Positions 34,705 through 44,061 of a DNA stretch of 64,000 bases are shown in pieces. The notes below the pieces were generated by a model. That model was not told where the DNA came from and did no database searches. It saw only the letters and a program-made list of their open reading frames with translations. Position 1 is the first letter of the stretch; every line of letters starts with the position of its first letter. This DNA is from Paenibacillus phocaeensis. Lineage in GTDB: Bacteria > Bacillota > Bacilli > Paenibacillales > Paenibacillaceae. Location: contig NZ_FCOQ01000039.1 in the NCBI RefSeq assembly GCF_900021165.1, positions 30,124 to 94,123 of the forward strand, read 5' to 3'. Position numbers and translations under genes: made by a program.

Positions 34705-37700
34705 TTAATCTAGCTCAATCCATACTACATTGTCCAAAATGACTTCCGTATTCGCCCCGATTCCTTCGATCATGCCCACGTTTAAATCGAGTTGTGCATT
34801 TTCTTCCGTCTCTTTCCCCATCGTAAATGTGTAAGTGTATCTTTGCATTTCCGTCGTCAATGAGGCCCTATCTCCGAAATAAGAGTCGTAATAAGGTTCA
34901 TCGGGCAGGCTCTTCCCGAAACCAAAATCGATTTTTCTCGCTACGCTGGCCCGGGCATCAAAGGAGAACAGATAAGTTTTCCCTTTTTCAAGCCGTAACC
35001 CCGTCTGACTAACTTGCGGAATCCAATTCAATTCGTTTGCTATAGCTTTCTCATCGAACGTATCGATCCTAATAACCAGTTCTCCGTTTGTTGAGGTTAG
35101 ACTTGCGGAGGCCATACCATTCCATTGATCCCCCAACTTCAGCGACCAGTGATCCGTACTCTCGTCAAACGCCCCATTCTCTAGCAAACTGCTGTTGAGA
35201 CGAATGTTATCGAAGAAGATATCCCCTGGCTCCTTATAGACGGCTCCATCAACAGTCATTTGACCCAAGTCAAATTCCAGCTTCGCGTTCGTATTCGTCG
35301 GGTGCGTCATCACAAAAGAAAATTGATGCTGTTTCATCGTATCGGTCAGCCAAATGACAGGCTTATTTCCGTTCAGGAAATCCGTATACTCATAATCGGG
35401 TGGCGAACCTACAGTCCCAACGGCCAACTGAATCGGACGCTCCACCGTTGAATAGACATCAAAGGTTACCGTATACATTTTCCCTTGTTCCAAAGTGAGA
35501 CCCTCTTGGTACACCTGCTGCTCCCAAGTGTTCTCCTCGATCCCAGGAAGATGGATACGCAGCGCGCCGTCTGCCGCCGAGATGGAGAGCTTCTCGGGGA
35601 AATCACCCGCTTGATACGTCTGCCATTCGGTAACGCCAGCATCGAACGTTCCATTGCGAATGAGGTTGCCGGTGTTAGCCCGGTAGTTCACATCAGTCAA
35701 CGTAAAGTAGTCTACATTCACGTGAGGCGCATACAACTGCAACGTATAAATTCCTTCCCCCAGGTGAACCGTTGGGGTTTGCTCCACCAATTTGAAGATG
35801 CCCCAGTCTCCCGTATTAGCTACATCCATCGTAAAATTGAAGTCCGCTTCGTCCTCCCGGATTTCACCTACAGGTAAATTGTGCGTAAATACGCTGCCCT
35901 GTTTCCCGCGCAGAGTTAAAGATCCGCCGCCATCGTAACCCGAAGCGACAAAATAGTTGATCTTGAAATCACCCGCTTGTTTGACATCAATAATGTATTG
36001 CATCCAGTCGCCCGGGTCGATCCAACCGACGCTCAAACCGTCATCGCCCTTTTGCACCCCTTGCATATCGGAGTAATTTTCCGCTTCGATCCGCTTGCTT
36101 GCCTTAACTTCCACAGGCGGACTCATTTCTTTCAACGAAACGTTATCCAACTCCAGGCGGGCTGTCAACGCGCCTAACCCGAAATGAAGCTTAACCGACG
36201 GATCTGTCGAATCCATTGTAAAGATTAACGAATAGTTTTGCAGCTCAGTACCGATGGTATAGGTCTTATCCGCATACGCATTAGGCTGTTCCTTGTTCCC
36301 GATTTGAGTCGCTATGGATACAGGCGTATCCGCTTTGGCACTGAAGGACAGAATGTACGTTTTCCCTCCCGCCAGATTCAGTCGATCTTGCGTAAGTAGA
36401 AGCGCATCCGGCTGTCCAGTGGCGGCCGGTTTCACGTACAGCTTTCGGTCGTTAATCGCGCTGCCGACATAATAATCCGCATCCGCGCTGCCCGGACCCT
36501 CCATCTGCCAAAAGCCGAGGCGATTCACGCCTTGATCGAACGTGCCGTTATAAATCAAGTTTCCGCTAGGCAAGGGCTCCCGCGGTGCATTAGGGTCGGG
36601 ATCCTTTATCTTCATCAGTTGCACGTTATCGACCCAGACCGGCAGCGTCCCTGCCAGCCCCATATTGAATTCCAGCCGGGCGTTTGCATCCGTATCCGAA
36701 TTCATTGTAAATTCGTACGAATAGGTCTTCTGTGCATCGGTAAGGGAAACCGATTTGTCTTCCATATAACGGGTATAACTTCGGTCTGGACCCGACAAGG
36801 ACGCCATCATCGTTCTGTTCCCTGTTGACCATGCATCAAAGGAAAGCCTATAAGTAGCCCCTTTAATGACAGGCAACCCGCTCTGCACCAACTGGATGGC
36901 GTAATTAACGGTACCTTCTTGGGAGATCGTCGTTTTCAGCGAGCCGTTGTCGACTTCGACAGTTCCTTCGCCCCCATAGAGATTGGCAGGAGGAGCAAAT
37001 GGTTGGAATACCCAGTTGTTCAGCCCCTTTTCAAACGATCCGTTCTCAACATAATTGCCGTCTTCTCCCGGTTCTCTGACTACCCCAGATTTCGCTGCGG
37101 GTAATACCGGTTGACGATAGGCTAGGCCTTCCCGTTCATAGACGCGGACATAGTCCACAAGCATTTTCTGCGAGAATTCCGTCGTATCATCCGGATTTCC
37201 CGGCCATTTGCCGCCAACAGCCAGATTCAGCTGCAGGAAGAAATCCCGGTCAAAGGGGGCGGGATAGGTATATTCTCCGCCTTCCAGCGGGTTCTGGCTA
37301 AACCAATTGTTCAGCTTGGCGTACAACACGCCATCTACGTAGTAACGGAACTCTCCGGGCTCCCATTCGACCCCAAAGGTATGAAAACCGTCGGCGAACG
37401 AAGCGCCGTCAGCTAGAGTGTAGCTGCCTTGCGATTGCTCATGAGGCTGTCCATAGTGCAAGGTGCCGTAGATCTTGTTTGGCTCATGTCCAAGGAGCTC
37501 CATAATATCGATCTCACCGCTGGCAGGCCAGCTGGAATACAAGCCTTCATCGCTCGGCATCATCCAAATGGCCGGCCAAATTCCTTTGCCCCTAGGCATT
37601 TGAGCGCGAACCTCAAACTTCCCGTAGGTCCAGTCTCCTTTGCCTTGAGTAGTCAGCTTCGCAGAGGTATAATCATTCCCTTGGTATTTTTCCTTCAAGG

Positions 37701-39387
37701 CCTCAATGACCAAATGCCCATTCTCAATCCGGGCATTCTCCGACCGGTTAGTATAGTTTTGAAGCTCTTCATTCCCGTAACCGCCACCGCCTTGGATGAA
37801 GTTCCATTTGGCAGGATCGATCTGAGCGTCTTCAAACTCATCGTTCCATACCATGTTCCAAGCCTCTGGTTTAATGTTAGCCTCGGTCAAGGCAATTTGC
37901 TGGAATTTCACAACTTTATCGGTTCCGTCGACTTCATAAACACCAAGATACTTGTTGATTTTCGGGTCTACCCCCGAAATATCGGTTCCAGATGTGTAGG
38001 GGTTCGTCAACAGATGGCTCTTCAGCAAAGGACTCCCGGCCTGAGGAGGGGAAATCACTTTGTTGGATACCAGGACCGCCAGATGATTTCCGCTAGACAC
38101 CGTAGTGGTCACCTTCGTCGTGCCAGGCAAGCTTCCTTGTGCAGCAAGGGATGAGCCTGGTTCTGACGGGCGCGGGGGCGCAGTGCCGTCCGTACTCGGT
38201 GATGGTGTGATCGTTACCGAAGCCGGAGTTCTCTCGGGAACCTTCTTTTCGTCAACGGGGACCAGCGTGCCCAGGGTCGGCGACCAAGCAAGTGCTTTGC
38301 CTTGCTCCAACTCTTGGCCGTTTACCTTGATGCCTCCCTCCCAGGCGGTTATCCGATTAATCGATCCGTTCCCTGCAATAATGCTCCCGCTGGAACCGAT
38401 CTGAAGTTCCAGATTTTGAATGGAAGCCCCTTCAGCCGTTTGGATTGTCGCCGGACTGTGCAAGATCAGACGTTGAATCACCGTGTGACCGTCAACAACA
38501 ACGCGAATGGGGGAATCCTGACGAGCCAATACCACGTTGGCTAACTTTGTATTTTTGATATGGATACTATTTGGCCCGCCGCCGTTAATAAATGTTACGC
38601 CAGCGACTGCCATGTTCTCTACAGTAACATCTCCGTCGCCAATCCCCGGGGCGAAGTAAAGGTTCCCCGTCAACTCCTTATTGCGAAGGATGACGCCATC
38701 CGAATTGATGACCATATTGGTTAAAGTTTCCTTTCTTTCATCCGTGGCTGCGCTGTTGTAAAGTTTGCCGGCCAACCGGTCTAACAGGGTCACCGCCTCG
38801 CTGCGGGTAACAAACTGTTCAGGACGAAAGGTACCATCCGGGTATCCCTGAGTTGCTCCTGTCATGACCAGCTCATTCACCGCGTTCAGGGAATAGGTAC
38901 GGATCGCAGACTTATCCTTAAATGTCCCGATGACGTCGGCTGTCGCTCCACCTACGATTTCCGACAACTGAAATGCCTTGGACAGCATAACGGCCGTTTC
39001 CGCTCTCGTAATCGGGCGGTTCGGCTTAAATGTTCCGTCCTCGTATCCCGTTATATAGCCGGCTTGAAGGGCGGCCGCCAACGACGAGGCATACCAGGCA
39101 TTCGCCGATACGTCGGTGAACGCGGTTCGACCTGTTCCGCTCACACCAAACACCCGCTGCAGCAACGCACTAAACTCCGCTCTGGTCACAGGCTCGTCGG
39201 GGCGCAAGGTGCCGTCGAGGTACCCTGTCAAAATTCCAGAATCCGACCACTGCCGAAGCGACGCCTCGGCCCAGTGGCCCCGGATATCGCTTCCCTCCGT
39301 TTGATCCGTCGGACTCGCATAACCCGGTATCATGAAACTGCTAAACATCATACTCAGGATTAGCCCTATTGTCATGAGCCGTTTCAT
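34705..39387 (-). CDS. S-layer-anchored multimodular beta-1,3-glucanase (SLH-GH16-CBM)
   Basis: 1560 residues. Signal peptide 1-25; three SLH domains at about 30-205 (DIRGHWAEASLRQW, AFTDVSANAWYASS, TFKDKSAIRTYS) that bind the cell wall; a beta-helix-like linker to about 400; GH16 domain at about 505-755 with the catalytic motif GEIDIMELLGHE near residue 625. The extra residue in EIDIME is the laminarinase type. Four CBM4/9-like modules follow (VENGSFEKGLNNW, IYNGTFDQGVNR, IRNGTFDAGVTEW, LENGAFDESTDHW), with a CBM6-like module (IEAENYSDMQG) between the second and third. It degrades beta-1,3(-1,4)-glucan at the cell surface. First minus-strand gene opposite a divergent binding-protein gene. 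Confidence 0.93.
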   Translation of the reverse strand: MKRLMTIGLILSMMFSSFMIPGYASPTDQTEGSDIRGHWAEASLRQWSDSGILTGYLDGTLRPDEPVTRAEFSALLQRVFGVSGTGRTAFTDVSANAWYASSLAAALQAGYITGYEDGTFKPNRPITRAETAVMLSKAFQLSEIVGGATADVIGTFKDKSAIRTYSLNAVNELVMTGATQGYPDGTFRPEQFVTRSEAVTLLDRLAGKLYNSAATDERKETLTNMVINSDGVILRNKELTGNLYFAPGIGDGDVTVENMAVAGVTFINGGGPNSIHIKNTKLANVVLARQDSPIRVVVDGHTVIQRLILHSPATIQTAEGASIQNLELQIGSSGSIIAGNGSINRITAWEGGIKVNGQELEQGKALAWSPTLGTLVPVDEKKVPERTPASVTITPSPSTDGTAPPRPSEPGSSLAAQGSLPGTTKVTTTVSSGNHLAVLVSNKVISPPQAGSPLLKSHLLTNPYTSGTDISGVDPKINKYLGVYEVDGTDKVVKFQQIALTEANIKPEAWNMVWNDEFEDAQIDPAKWNFIQGGGGYGNEELQNYTNRSENARIENGHLVIEALKEKYQGNDYTSAKLTTQGKGDWTYGKFEVRAQMPRGKGIWPAIWMMPSDEGLYSSWPASGEIDIMELLGHEPNKIYGTLHYGQPHEQSQGSYTLADGASFADGFHTFGVEWEPGEFRYYVDGVLYAKLNNWFSQNPLEGGEYTYPAPFDRDFFLQLNLAVGGKWPGNPDDTTEFSQKMLVDYVRVYEREGLAYRQPVLPAAKSGVVREPGEDGNYVENGSFEKGLNNWVFQPFAPPANLYGGEGTVEVDNGSLKTTISQEGTVNYAIQLVQSGLPVIKGATYRLSFDAWSTGNRTMMASLSGPDRSYTRYMEDKSVSLTDAQKTYSYEFTMNSDTDANARLEFNMGLAGTLPVWVDNVQLMKIKDPDPNAPREPLPSGNLIYNGTFDQGVNRLGFWQMEGPGSADADYYVGSAINDRKLYVKPAATGQPDALLLTQDRLNLAGGKTYILSFSAKADTPVSIATQIGNKEQPNAYADKTYTIGTELQNYSLIFTMDSTDPSVKLHFGLGALTARLELDNVSLKEMSPPVEVKASKRIEAENYSDMQGVQKGDDGLSVGWIDPGDWMQYIIDVKQAGDFKINYFVASGYDGGGSLTLRGKQGSVFTHNLPVGEIREDEADFNFTMDVANTGDWGIFKLVEQTPTVHLGEGIYTLQLYAPHVNVDYFTLTDVNYRANTGNLIRNGTFDAGVTEWQTYQAGDFPEKLSISAADGALRIHLPGIEENTWEQQVYQEGLTLEQGKMYTVTFDVYSTVERPIQLAVGTVGSPPDYEYTDFLNGNKPVIWLTDTMKQHQFSFVMTHPTNTNAKLEFDLGQMTVDGAVYKEPGDIFFDNIRLNSSLLENGAFDESTDHWSLKLGDQWNGMASASLTSTNGELVIRIDTFDEKAIANELNWIPQVSQTGLRLEKGKTYLFSFDARASVARKIDFGFGKSLPDEPYYDSYFGDRASLTTEMQRYTYTFTMGKETEENAQLDLNVGMIEGIGANTEVILDNVVWIELD

Positions 39388-39428
39388 CTTTTTTTCACTC
39401 TCCCTAACCCTAATATGTTTTCATTATA

Positions 39429-39450
39429 TGAAAGCGCTATAACCGGTTAT
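39429..39450. promoter_or_regulatory. Operator-like dyads upstream of the SLH-GH16 gene
   Basis: TGAAAGCGCTATAA (39429-39442) is one mismatch from the CcpA cre consensus TGWAARCGYTWNCW. It overlaps the perfect 12-bp palindrome ATAACCGGTTAT (39439-39450). They lie between the divergent glucanase and binding-protein genes, near the expected promoter. Catabolite repression of the glucanase is inferred. Confidence 0.45.
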
Positions 39451-39549
39451 ATAACTACTATTTAGCTTTTCTGTTCATCCATTAACTTGTTTGAGCTTCG
39501 CGGACAAGCTCGGCAAAATTCGTGTTACAATGATCGCGGAGGGATAGCT

Positions 39550-41109
39550 ATGAGAAAAATATGGTTTATTCCAACCATATTGTTCGCGATGGTTACGCTA
39601 TACGGATTCTATCAATTTGGCCCATGGGCGCGGTCTCATGAACCGTCTGACCACCATAACCAAACCGAAGTGCTGACTACTGTATTTAGTTTACGGCCGT
39701 CCCTGGGCTTTAAAAACGGCGAAAATATAGAAGATAATGTCCATATCCGCTCGGTGCGGGATCAGTTAGGCATCGACATTCGCTATATTTGGACCGCATC
39801 TGACAACACGTTCTCGACGAAACTGAAACTCCAACTCTTGAATAAGCGCGAGATGCCCGACATTATCCCGGTTAGAACCGATGTGATCCATCAATTAATC
39901 GACTCCGGGCAATTTATGGCCGTTGACGACTTATTTGAGCAATATGCCTCCCCGGTGTGGAAGAAGGCGATGAGCGAGGAACCTTCCGTCTGGGATCCTT
40001 ACGAGCGGAACGGGGAGCATTACGCCATTCCCATACTCGATTATGATTACAATTCCGATCCTGTGATGTGGATCCGGGAAGATTGGTTAGACAAGGTGGG
40101 GTTAACTCCTCCGACGACCTTGGCGGAATTTGAAAAGGTGCTCGATGCCTTCACTAACGAAGATCCCGACGGCAACGGAATCAACGATACCTATGGTCTG
40201 GCCGTCAGCCTAGGCAACACGGTCAGCACATGGATGGCTGATATCAGTTGGGTATTCGGCATGTACGGTTCTTTGCCGGAGCAGTGGAATCTTTACGGGA
40301 CCCCGGAACGGTTGGAGTTCGGATCCGTCCAGGACTCAGCCAAGCAAGGTCTGGCTAAGTTAAGGGAATGGAGGGAAGCCGGGTATTTTCCGAACGAAGC
40401 GCTCTGGCAAGATGAAGAAACGGCAGCCCGTTTGTTCTCTGTGGAAAAGGCTGGGATTGTTGTCGGCCCGCATTGGATGCGTTTCTGGCCGCTGAATATG
40501 TTGACGGAGCACAACCCGGAGGCCAAGTTTATTTCTATTGCGCTGCCCAAAGGACCCGGAGGCAAATCGTACCATCGTGCCTCCCTGCCCGGAAACGGGG
40601 CGGTATTAATCAACAAGAACATTAAGAATCCACAGATTTTCTTCCGGTACATGAACTACCTTTATGAAACGCAAGGATTGGGAGAAGGCGATTTCAAATA
40701 TGGAATGGCCCGGGACTATGACTATACGTTGGTTGACGGCAAACCATCCGACGACCGTAATCTCATTCCTGACGGTTATGTCGATGTATCGGCCTATACC
40801 CTCACTTACGACGGTGCAAGAATTCCGTCCCATTGGACTAGAATGGTGGCGGATACCGAAAAACCTGTACTCACCCAATTATTTTCCAGCCGATTGCTTA
40901 ATGAATTTCAAGGCCCTCCAACCCCGACGATGCTGGAGAAGGGGGACCCTCTTTTGCAAACGGAGCATGAAACGTTCCTGCAAATCATTTATGGCAAGAA
41001 GGATGTAGACTATTTCGATGAATTCGTAGCGAACTGGAAGGCTAACGGCGGCGACAAGATCACCGAGGAAGTCAACGATTGGTATCAATCCGCCAAAATC
41101 AAAAAGTAA
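39550..41109 (+). CDS. Membrane-anchored solute-binding protein without lipobox
   Basis: 519 residues from ATG 39550 (GGAGGGATAGCT upstream). The body is a family 1 solute-binding protein of the large LipO/LplA-like type seen in Paenibacillus: DPDGNGINDTYGLAVS, PTTLAEFEKVLDAFTNEDPD and an aromatic-rich centre. Unlike true ABC lipoproteins it has no Cys in its N-terminal hydrophobic segment (IWFIPTILFAMVTLYGFYQF), so it is probably held by an uncleaved membrane anchor. No permease gene is adjacent on its strand. It precedes a lipoprotein lichenase by 94 bp. It may serve the importer at 42138-45468 or present ligand to the sensor kinase. Confidence 0.85.
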   Translation: MRKIWFIPTILFAMVTLYGFYQFGPWARSHEPSDHHNQTEVLTTVFSLRPSLGFKNGENIEDNVHIRSVRDQLGIDIRYIWTASDNTFSTKLKLQLLNKREMPDIIPVRTDVIHQLIDSGQFMAVDDLFEQYASPVWKKAMSEEPSVWDPYERNGEHYAIPILDYDYNSDPVMWIREDWLDKVGLTPPTTLAEFEKVLDAFTNEDPDGNGINDTYGLAVSLGNTVSTWMADISWVFGMYGSLPEQWNLYGTPERLEFGSVQDSAKQGLAKLREWREAGYFPNEALWQDEETAARLFSVEKAGIVVGPHWMRFWPLNMLTEHNPEAKFISIALPKGPGGKSYHRASLPGNGAVLINKNIKNPQIFFRYMNYLYETQGLGEGDFKYGMARDYDYTLVDGKPSDDRNLIPDGYVDVSAYTLTYDGARIPSHWTRMVADTEKPVLTQLFSSRLLNEFQGPPTPTMLEKGDPLLQTEHETFLQIIYGKKDVDYFDEFVANWKANGGDKITEEVNDWYQSAKIKK

Positions 41110-41203
41110 ATAATAGAATAATTTTATTAAAAGATTGCTCTTTATCCCCCCCTACTCTCCTTCTAGAATGAAAATAAAACTAGAAAATGGGGTGGACACG
41201 GAG

Positions 41204-41938
41204 ATGAAACAGAGAAAAGTCGCTGCTTTGACCGTTCTGTTCGCTATAATAGCTTCCGGTTGTGCGGCGAAAGCGGAGATGGACCCGGGGGAAACTTGGA
41301 AACATGCCTTTACGAAACACGATGCTGCAAAGTGGGAGATCTCAACAAGTTATTCCAACGGAGTCCCTTTCGACTGCGAATGGTCTGCGGACAACATTCG
41401 GTTTAACGGCAAGGCGATGGAATTCTCGCTCACGAAAAATGAAGGGGGACTTGTACAAGGAGCCGAATACAAAACCTTGGATACCTACCATTACGGAAAA
41501 TACGAGGTCCGGATGAAAGCAGCCAAAAATACGGGAATCGTATCCTCATTTTTCATATACACCGGCCCTTCCTTCGGAACGCCTTGGGACGAAATCGATA
41601 TTGAATTCCTAGGCAAGGATACAACGAAGGTCCAATTGAATTATTACGCCGACGGCAAGGGGGGGCATGAGAAGCTCATTGATCTCGGATATGATGCCTC
41701 TCAGGAGTTCCACAACTACGCCTTTGAATGGAAGCAAGATGCCATCCACTGGTACGTTGACGGGAAGCTGGTGCATACAGCAACGGACAATCTTCCCGTA
41801 ACCCCGGCTAAGATCATGATGAATTTGTGGAACGGCACCGGCGTCGATGAATGGCTGGGTCCATACGATGGGGCTTCCCCGGTCACCGCCGAATATGAGT
41901 GGGTAAAGTTTACTCCCTACCCGGAAGATCCGCAATAG
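41204..41938 (+). CDS. Lipoprotein lichenase (GH16 beta-1,3-1,4-glucanase)
   Basis: 244 residues from MKQRKVAALTV. The signal peptide ends with SGC (Cys20), so it is probably a lipoprotein. The GH16 catalytic motif DEIDIEFLG, with the two Glu and central Asp, lies near residue 130; lichenase-typical FFIYTGPSFGTPWDEID and MMNLWNGTGVDEWLGPYDG are present. It shares long blocks such as DEIDIEFLGKDTTKVQ with the secreted lichenase at 49369-50082; the two are paralogues at either end of the ABC/two-component genes. Ribosome site is weak (GGGTGG). It cleaves mixed-linkage beta-glucan next to the importer. Confidence 0.93.
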   Translation: MKQRKVAALTVLFAIIASGCAAKAEMDPGETWKHAFTKHDAAKWEISTSYSNGVPFDCEWSADNIRFNGKAMEFSLTKNEGGLVQGAEYKTLDTYHYGKYEVRMKAAKNTGIVSSFFIYTGPSFGTPWDEIDIEFLGKDTTKVQLNYYADGKGGHEKLIDLGYDASQEFHNYAFEWKQDAIHWYVDGKLVHTATDNLPVTPAKIMMNLWNGTGVDEWLGPYDGASPVTAEYEWVKFTPYPEDPQ

Positions 41939-41960
41939 CTTCAAACCTGTAACAGCAAGA

Positions 41961-42004
41961 ACGAAGCAGCTTATCTCCTTACCGGAATTAAGCTGCTTCG
42001 TTTT
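41961..42004 (+). terminator. Terminator of the lipoprotein lichenase gene
   Basis: ACGAAGCAGCTTA and TAAGCTGCTTCGT form a perfect stem, followed by TTTAC. Position is 22 bp after the stop codon. Confidence 0.88.
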
Positions 42005-42012
42005 ACTTCTCC

Positions 42013-42137
42013 TTACTGCAGTTGCATCTTCACAACATGGTTGGCTTTGGCTCTGTCCAAAACTCGATAGAAACCGGCGGGTTTCGTGATTTCGATATGG
42101 TAGGTGGACTCTCCGACTCGCTCCGCGATTTTCCGAA
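42013..42137 (-). pseudogene. Possible C-terminal gene remnant after the permease
   Basis: Just past the permease stop, the minus strand reads about 40 protein-like codons, RKIAERVGESTYHIEITKPA.. ending in NHVVKMQLQ and a TAA at 42013-42015, with no start codon or ribosome site. The composition looks like the C-terminus of a beta-rich protein. It may be the tail of a deleted glycoside hydrolase gene that once followed the permeases. Support is composition and context only. Confidence 0.35.
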
Positions 42138-42995
42138 TTAACCTTTCACGGCCCCGGCCGTCATCCCGCTAATAAAGTACTTTTGAGTCATAAAGAACGT
42201 GATAATGACAGGGAGTGTTACGACTGTAGCTGCAGACATCAACAAATCGTAACGGTTGGTATATTGGCCGACGAACAATCTGATCCCTACCGGGATCGTT
42301 TGAACCTTTGGGGTTGTCGTCAGAACCCAAGCAAACAACAGTTCATCCCAAGCTGTCAAGAAAATATAGACGCACATGGCAATAATCCCCGGCAGCGAGA
42401 GAGGCAGAATCACCCGCACAAAAGCCTGGATCCGGTTGCAGCCGTCGATTCGCGCCGATTCCTCAAGATCCTTCGGAATGGCGACAAAAAAGCTGCGGAT
42501 AATCCAGATGCTCATAGGGGTATAGAAGGCGGAATAGACCAGAATCATGCCCCAATACGTATCAACCATGGGAAGACCGAGGGTATCCTTGATTTTCAGG
42601 AACAATAAGTAGATCGGCAGCAAAAACATAATTCCCGGAATCATTTGCGTCCCGATTATCCCCATTCCGAACAATCCGGAGCCCGGGAACTTGTACCTGG
42701 CCAGCGCATACCCGGCCAATAGAGCCAGGAAGCAGGAGACGAGCATCGTCGCGAAGCAAATGATCAAGCTGTTTTTAAAGAATTGGCCAAAATTGACCGT
42801 TTCCCAAAGATTCTTGTAGTTCATCCATTGTGGATCAGGAATGGCGATGCTGGTAATTCCCTGCAGAATTTCGCCATTCGTATGGAGAGAAACCTTAACC
42901 ATCCAAAAGATGGGGAATACGACAAACGCTACGATCAGCCATGTGAGTACGTTCAGCGAGTGGTACTCTAGCCTTTTCTTGATTCGACTGCTCAT
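42138..42995 (-). CDS. Carbohydrate ABC transporter permease (MalG type)
   Basis: 285 residues, six predicted helices, EAA loop DLEESARIDGCNRIQAFVRV near residue 190 and C-terminus GMTAGAVKG. Its ATG overlaps the upstream permease stop by 4 bp. Forms the importer with 42992-43969 and 44062-45468. As in the first cluster, no ATPase is encoded nearby. Beta-glucan oligosaccharides are the inferred substrate because three GH16 genes flank the locus. Confidence 0.92.
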   Translation of the reverse strand: MSSRIKKRLEYHSLNVLTWLIVAFVVFPIFWMVKVSLHTNGEILQGITSIAIPDPQWMNYKNLWETVNFGQFFKNSLIICFATMLVSCFLALLAGYALARYKFPGSGLFGMGIIGTQMIPGIMFLLPIYLLFLKIKDTLGLPMVDTYWGMILVYSAFYTPMSIWIIRSFFVAIPKDLEESARIDGCNRIQAFVRVILPLSLPGIIAMCVYIFLTAWDELLFAWVLTTTPKVQTIPVGIRLFVGQYTNRYDLLMSAATVVTLPVIITFFMTQKYFISGMTAGAVKG

Positions 42996-43969
42996 TCCGC
43001 TCTCAACTCCGATCTAAAGATTCGATACCATACCCCTACAATGATCAGCATAGCAGCCATCAAGAGGAAGGATGCCGCCGCCCCGACCCCGAAGGACCAG
43101 TATCCGAAGGTTTGTCTTTGCAAGGCGGTCATAAGCAGATCGCCCCACTTCCCAGGGTATCCGGAACCGTTGCCGAACATCATAGCGACGATATTGTAGG
43201 AATATACGTTGTTGATAATTTGGAACAGTAGTTGTACGGCAATGATTGGCTTCAGCATCGGAAGCGTAATCGAAAAAAACTGGCGCAGTCTGCCGGCGCC
43301 GTCCATTTTTGACGCTTCGTAGAGATCTTCTGGAATCGTTTGAAGTCCAGCCAGAAAGATGACCATGAGGAAGGGCCAACTTCTCCATACCGTGGGGATA
43401 ATGATCGCCCAAATCGTATTTTGACCGATCAGCCAGAAGGGCTTCTCCGCCATGAGATGCAGGATATCCACCAGAATATAGTTAATGATCCCATCCTTCT
43501 GCCACATAAACCCCCAGAGAACCCCTACCACATAGGAAGGAACGACCCATGGAAGAAGCATAGCCGCTCTGGCAATGCCCCTTCCCGGAAAATCCCGGTT
43601 CAGAAGGATCGCGACCAGCAAACCGATGACCATAACTGAAATCGTTACGACTACGCTATAAATCGCCGTATTACGCAGTGCGTATCCCAAACCTTGACGC
43701 ACCGGATTGGATTCATTAACTAACAGATCCACATAGTTACTGAGCCCAATAAACGGAGCCTTTAAAAACTTGCTCAGCGTAAATTGATTTAATTTCAAAA
43801 AGGACATCCAGATCCCTTGAAGCATAGGGAAGATATGAACGAGTATCATAAACAAAAAGGTCGGTAGAATAAAAAAATAAGCGACACGATATTCCTTAAA
43901 GCCTTTCTTGAACCGCATTGCATAAGTACTTCGGGTTTCCGGCCGTTCGGGAATCCTTGATGCTTCCAC
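42992..43969 (-). CDS. Carbohydrate ABC transporter permease (MalF type)
   Basis: 325 residues with a basic N-terminal tail of about 30 residues (KKGFKEYRVAYFF) and six predicted helices. EAA loop DLYEASKMDGAGRLRQFFSI lies near residue 220. The start is GTG at 43969 with GGAAGTGAG upstream. Preceded by a 16-bp perfect hairpin (43992-44027) that separates it from the binding-protein gene. Confidence 0.91.
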   Translation of the reverse strand: MEASRIPERPETRSTYAMRFKKGFKEYRVAYFFILPTFLFMILVHIFPMLQGIWMSFLKLNQFTLSKFLKAPFIGLSNYVDLLVNESNPVRQGLGYALRNTAIYSVVVTISVMVIGLLVAILLNRDFPGRGIARAAMLLPWVVPSYVVGVLWGFMWQKDGIINYILVDILHLMAEKPFWLIGQNTIWAIIIPTVWRSWPFLMVIFLAGLQTIPEDLYEASKMDGAGRLRQFFSITLPMLKPIIAVQLLFQIINNVYSYNIVAMMFGNGSGYPGKWGDLLMTALQRQTFGYWSFGVGAAASFLLMAAMLIIVGVWYRIFRSELRAE

Positions 43970-43991
43970 GGAATCTCACTTCCTTCTAATG

Positions 43992-44027
43992 AAGTGTGCT
44001 ATCAAGTCGGCACTTGATAGCACACTT
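43992..44027 (-). other. Intercistronic stem-loop between binding protein and permease
   Basis: AAGTGTGCTATCAAGT and its exact complement enclose a 4-base loop. On the minus strand no T run follows, so it is not a classic terminator for the operon. It more likely protects the 3' end of the binding-protein mRNA or partly attenuates, which would give more binding protein than permease. Confidence 0.8.
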
Positions 44028-44061
44028 TTTAACATATTGATGAAGCCTTGTAGTTTAGGCC

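Noticed and set aside
43992..44030. Calling the 16-bp hairpin a plus-strand terminator because TTTTT follows
   Set aside because: No plus-strand gene is upstream within reach; all genes here are on the minus strand.
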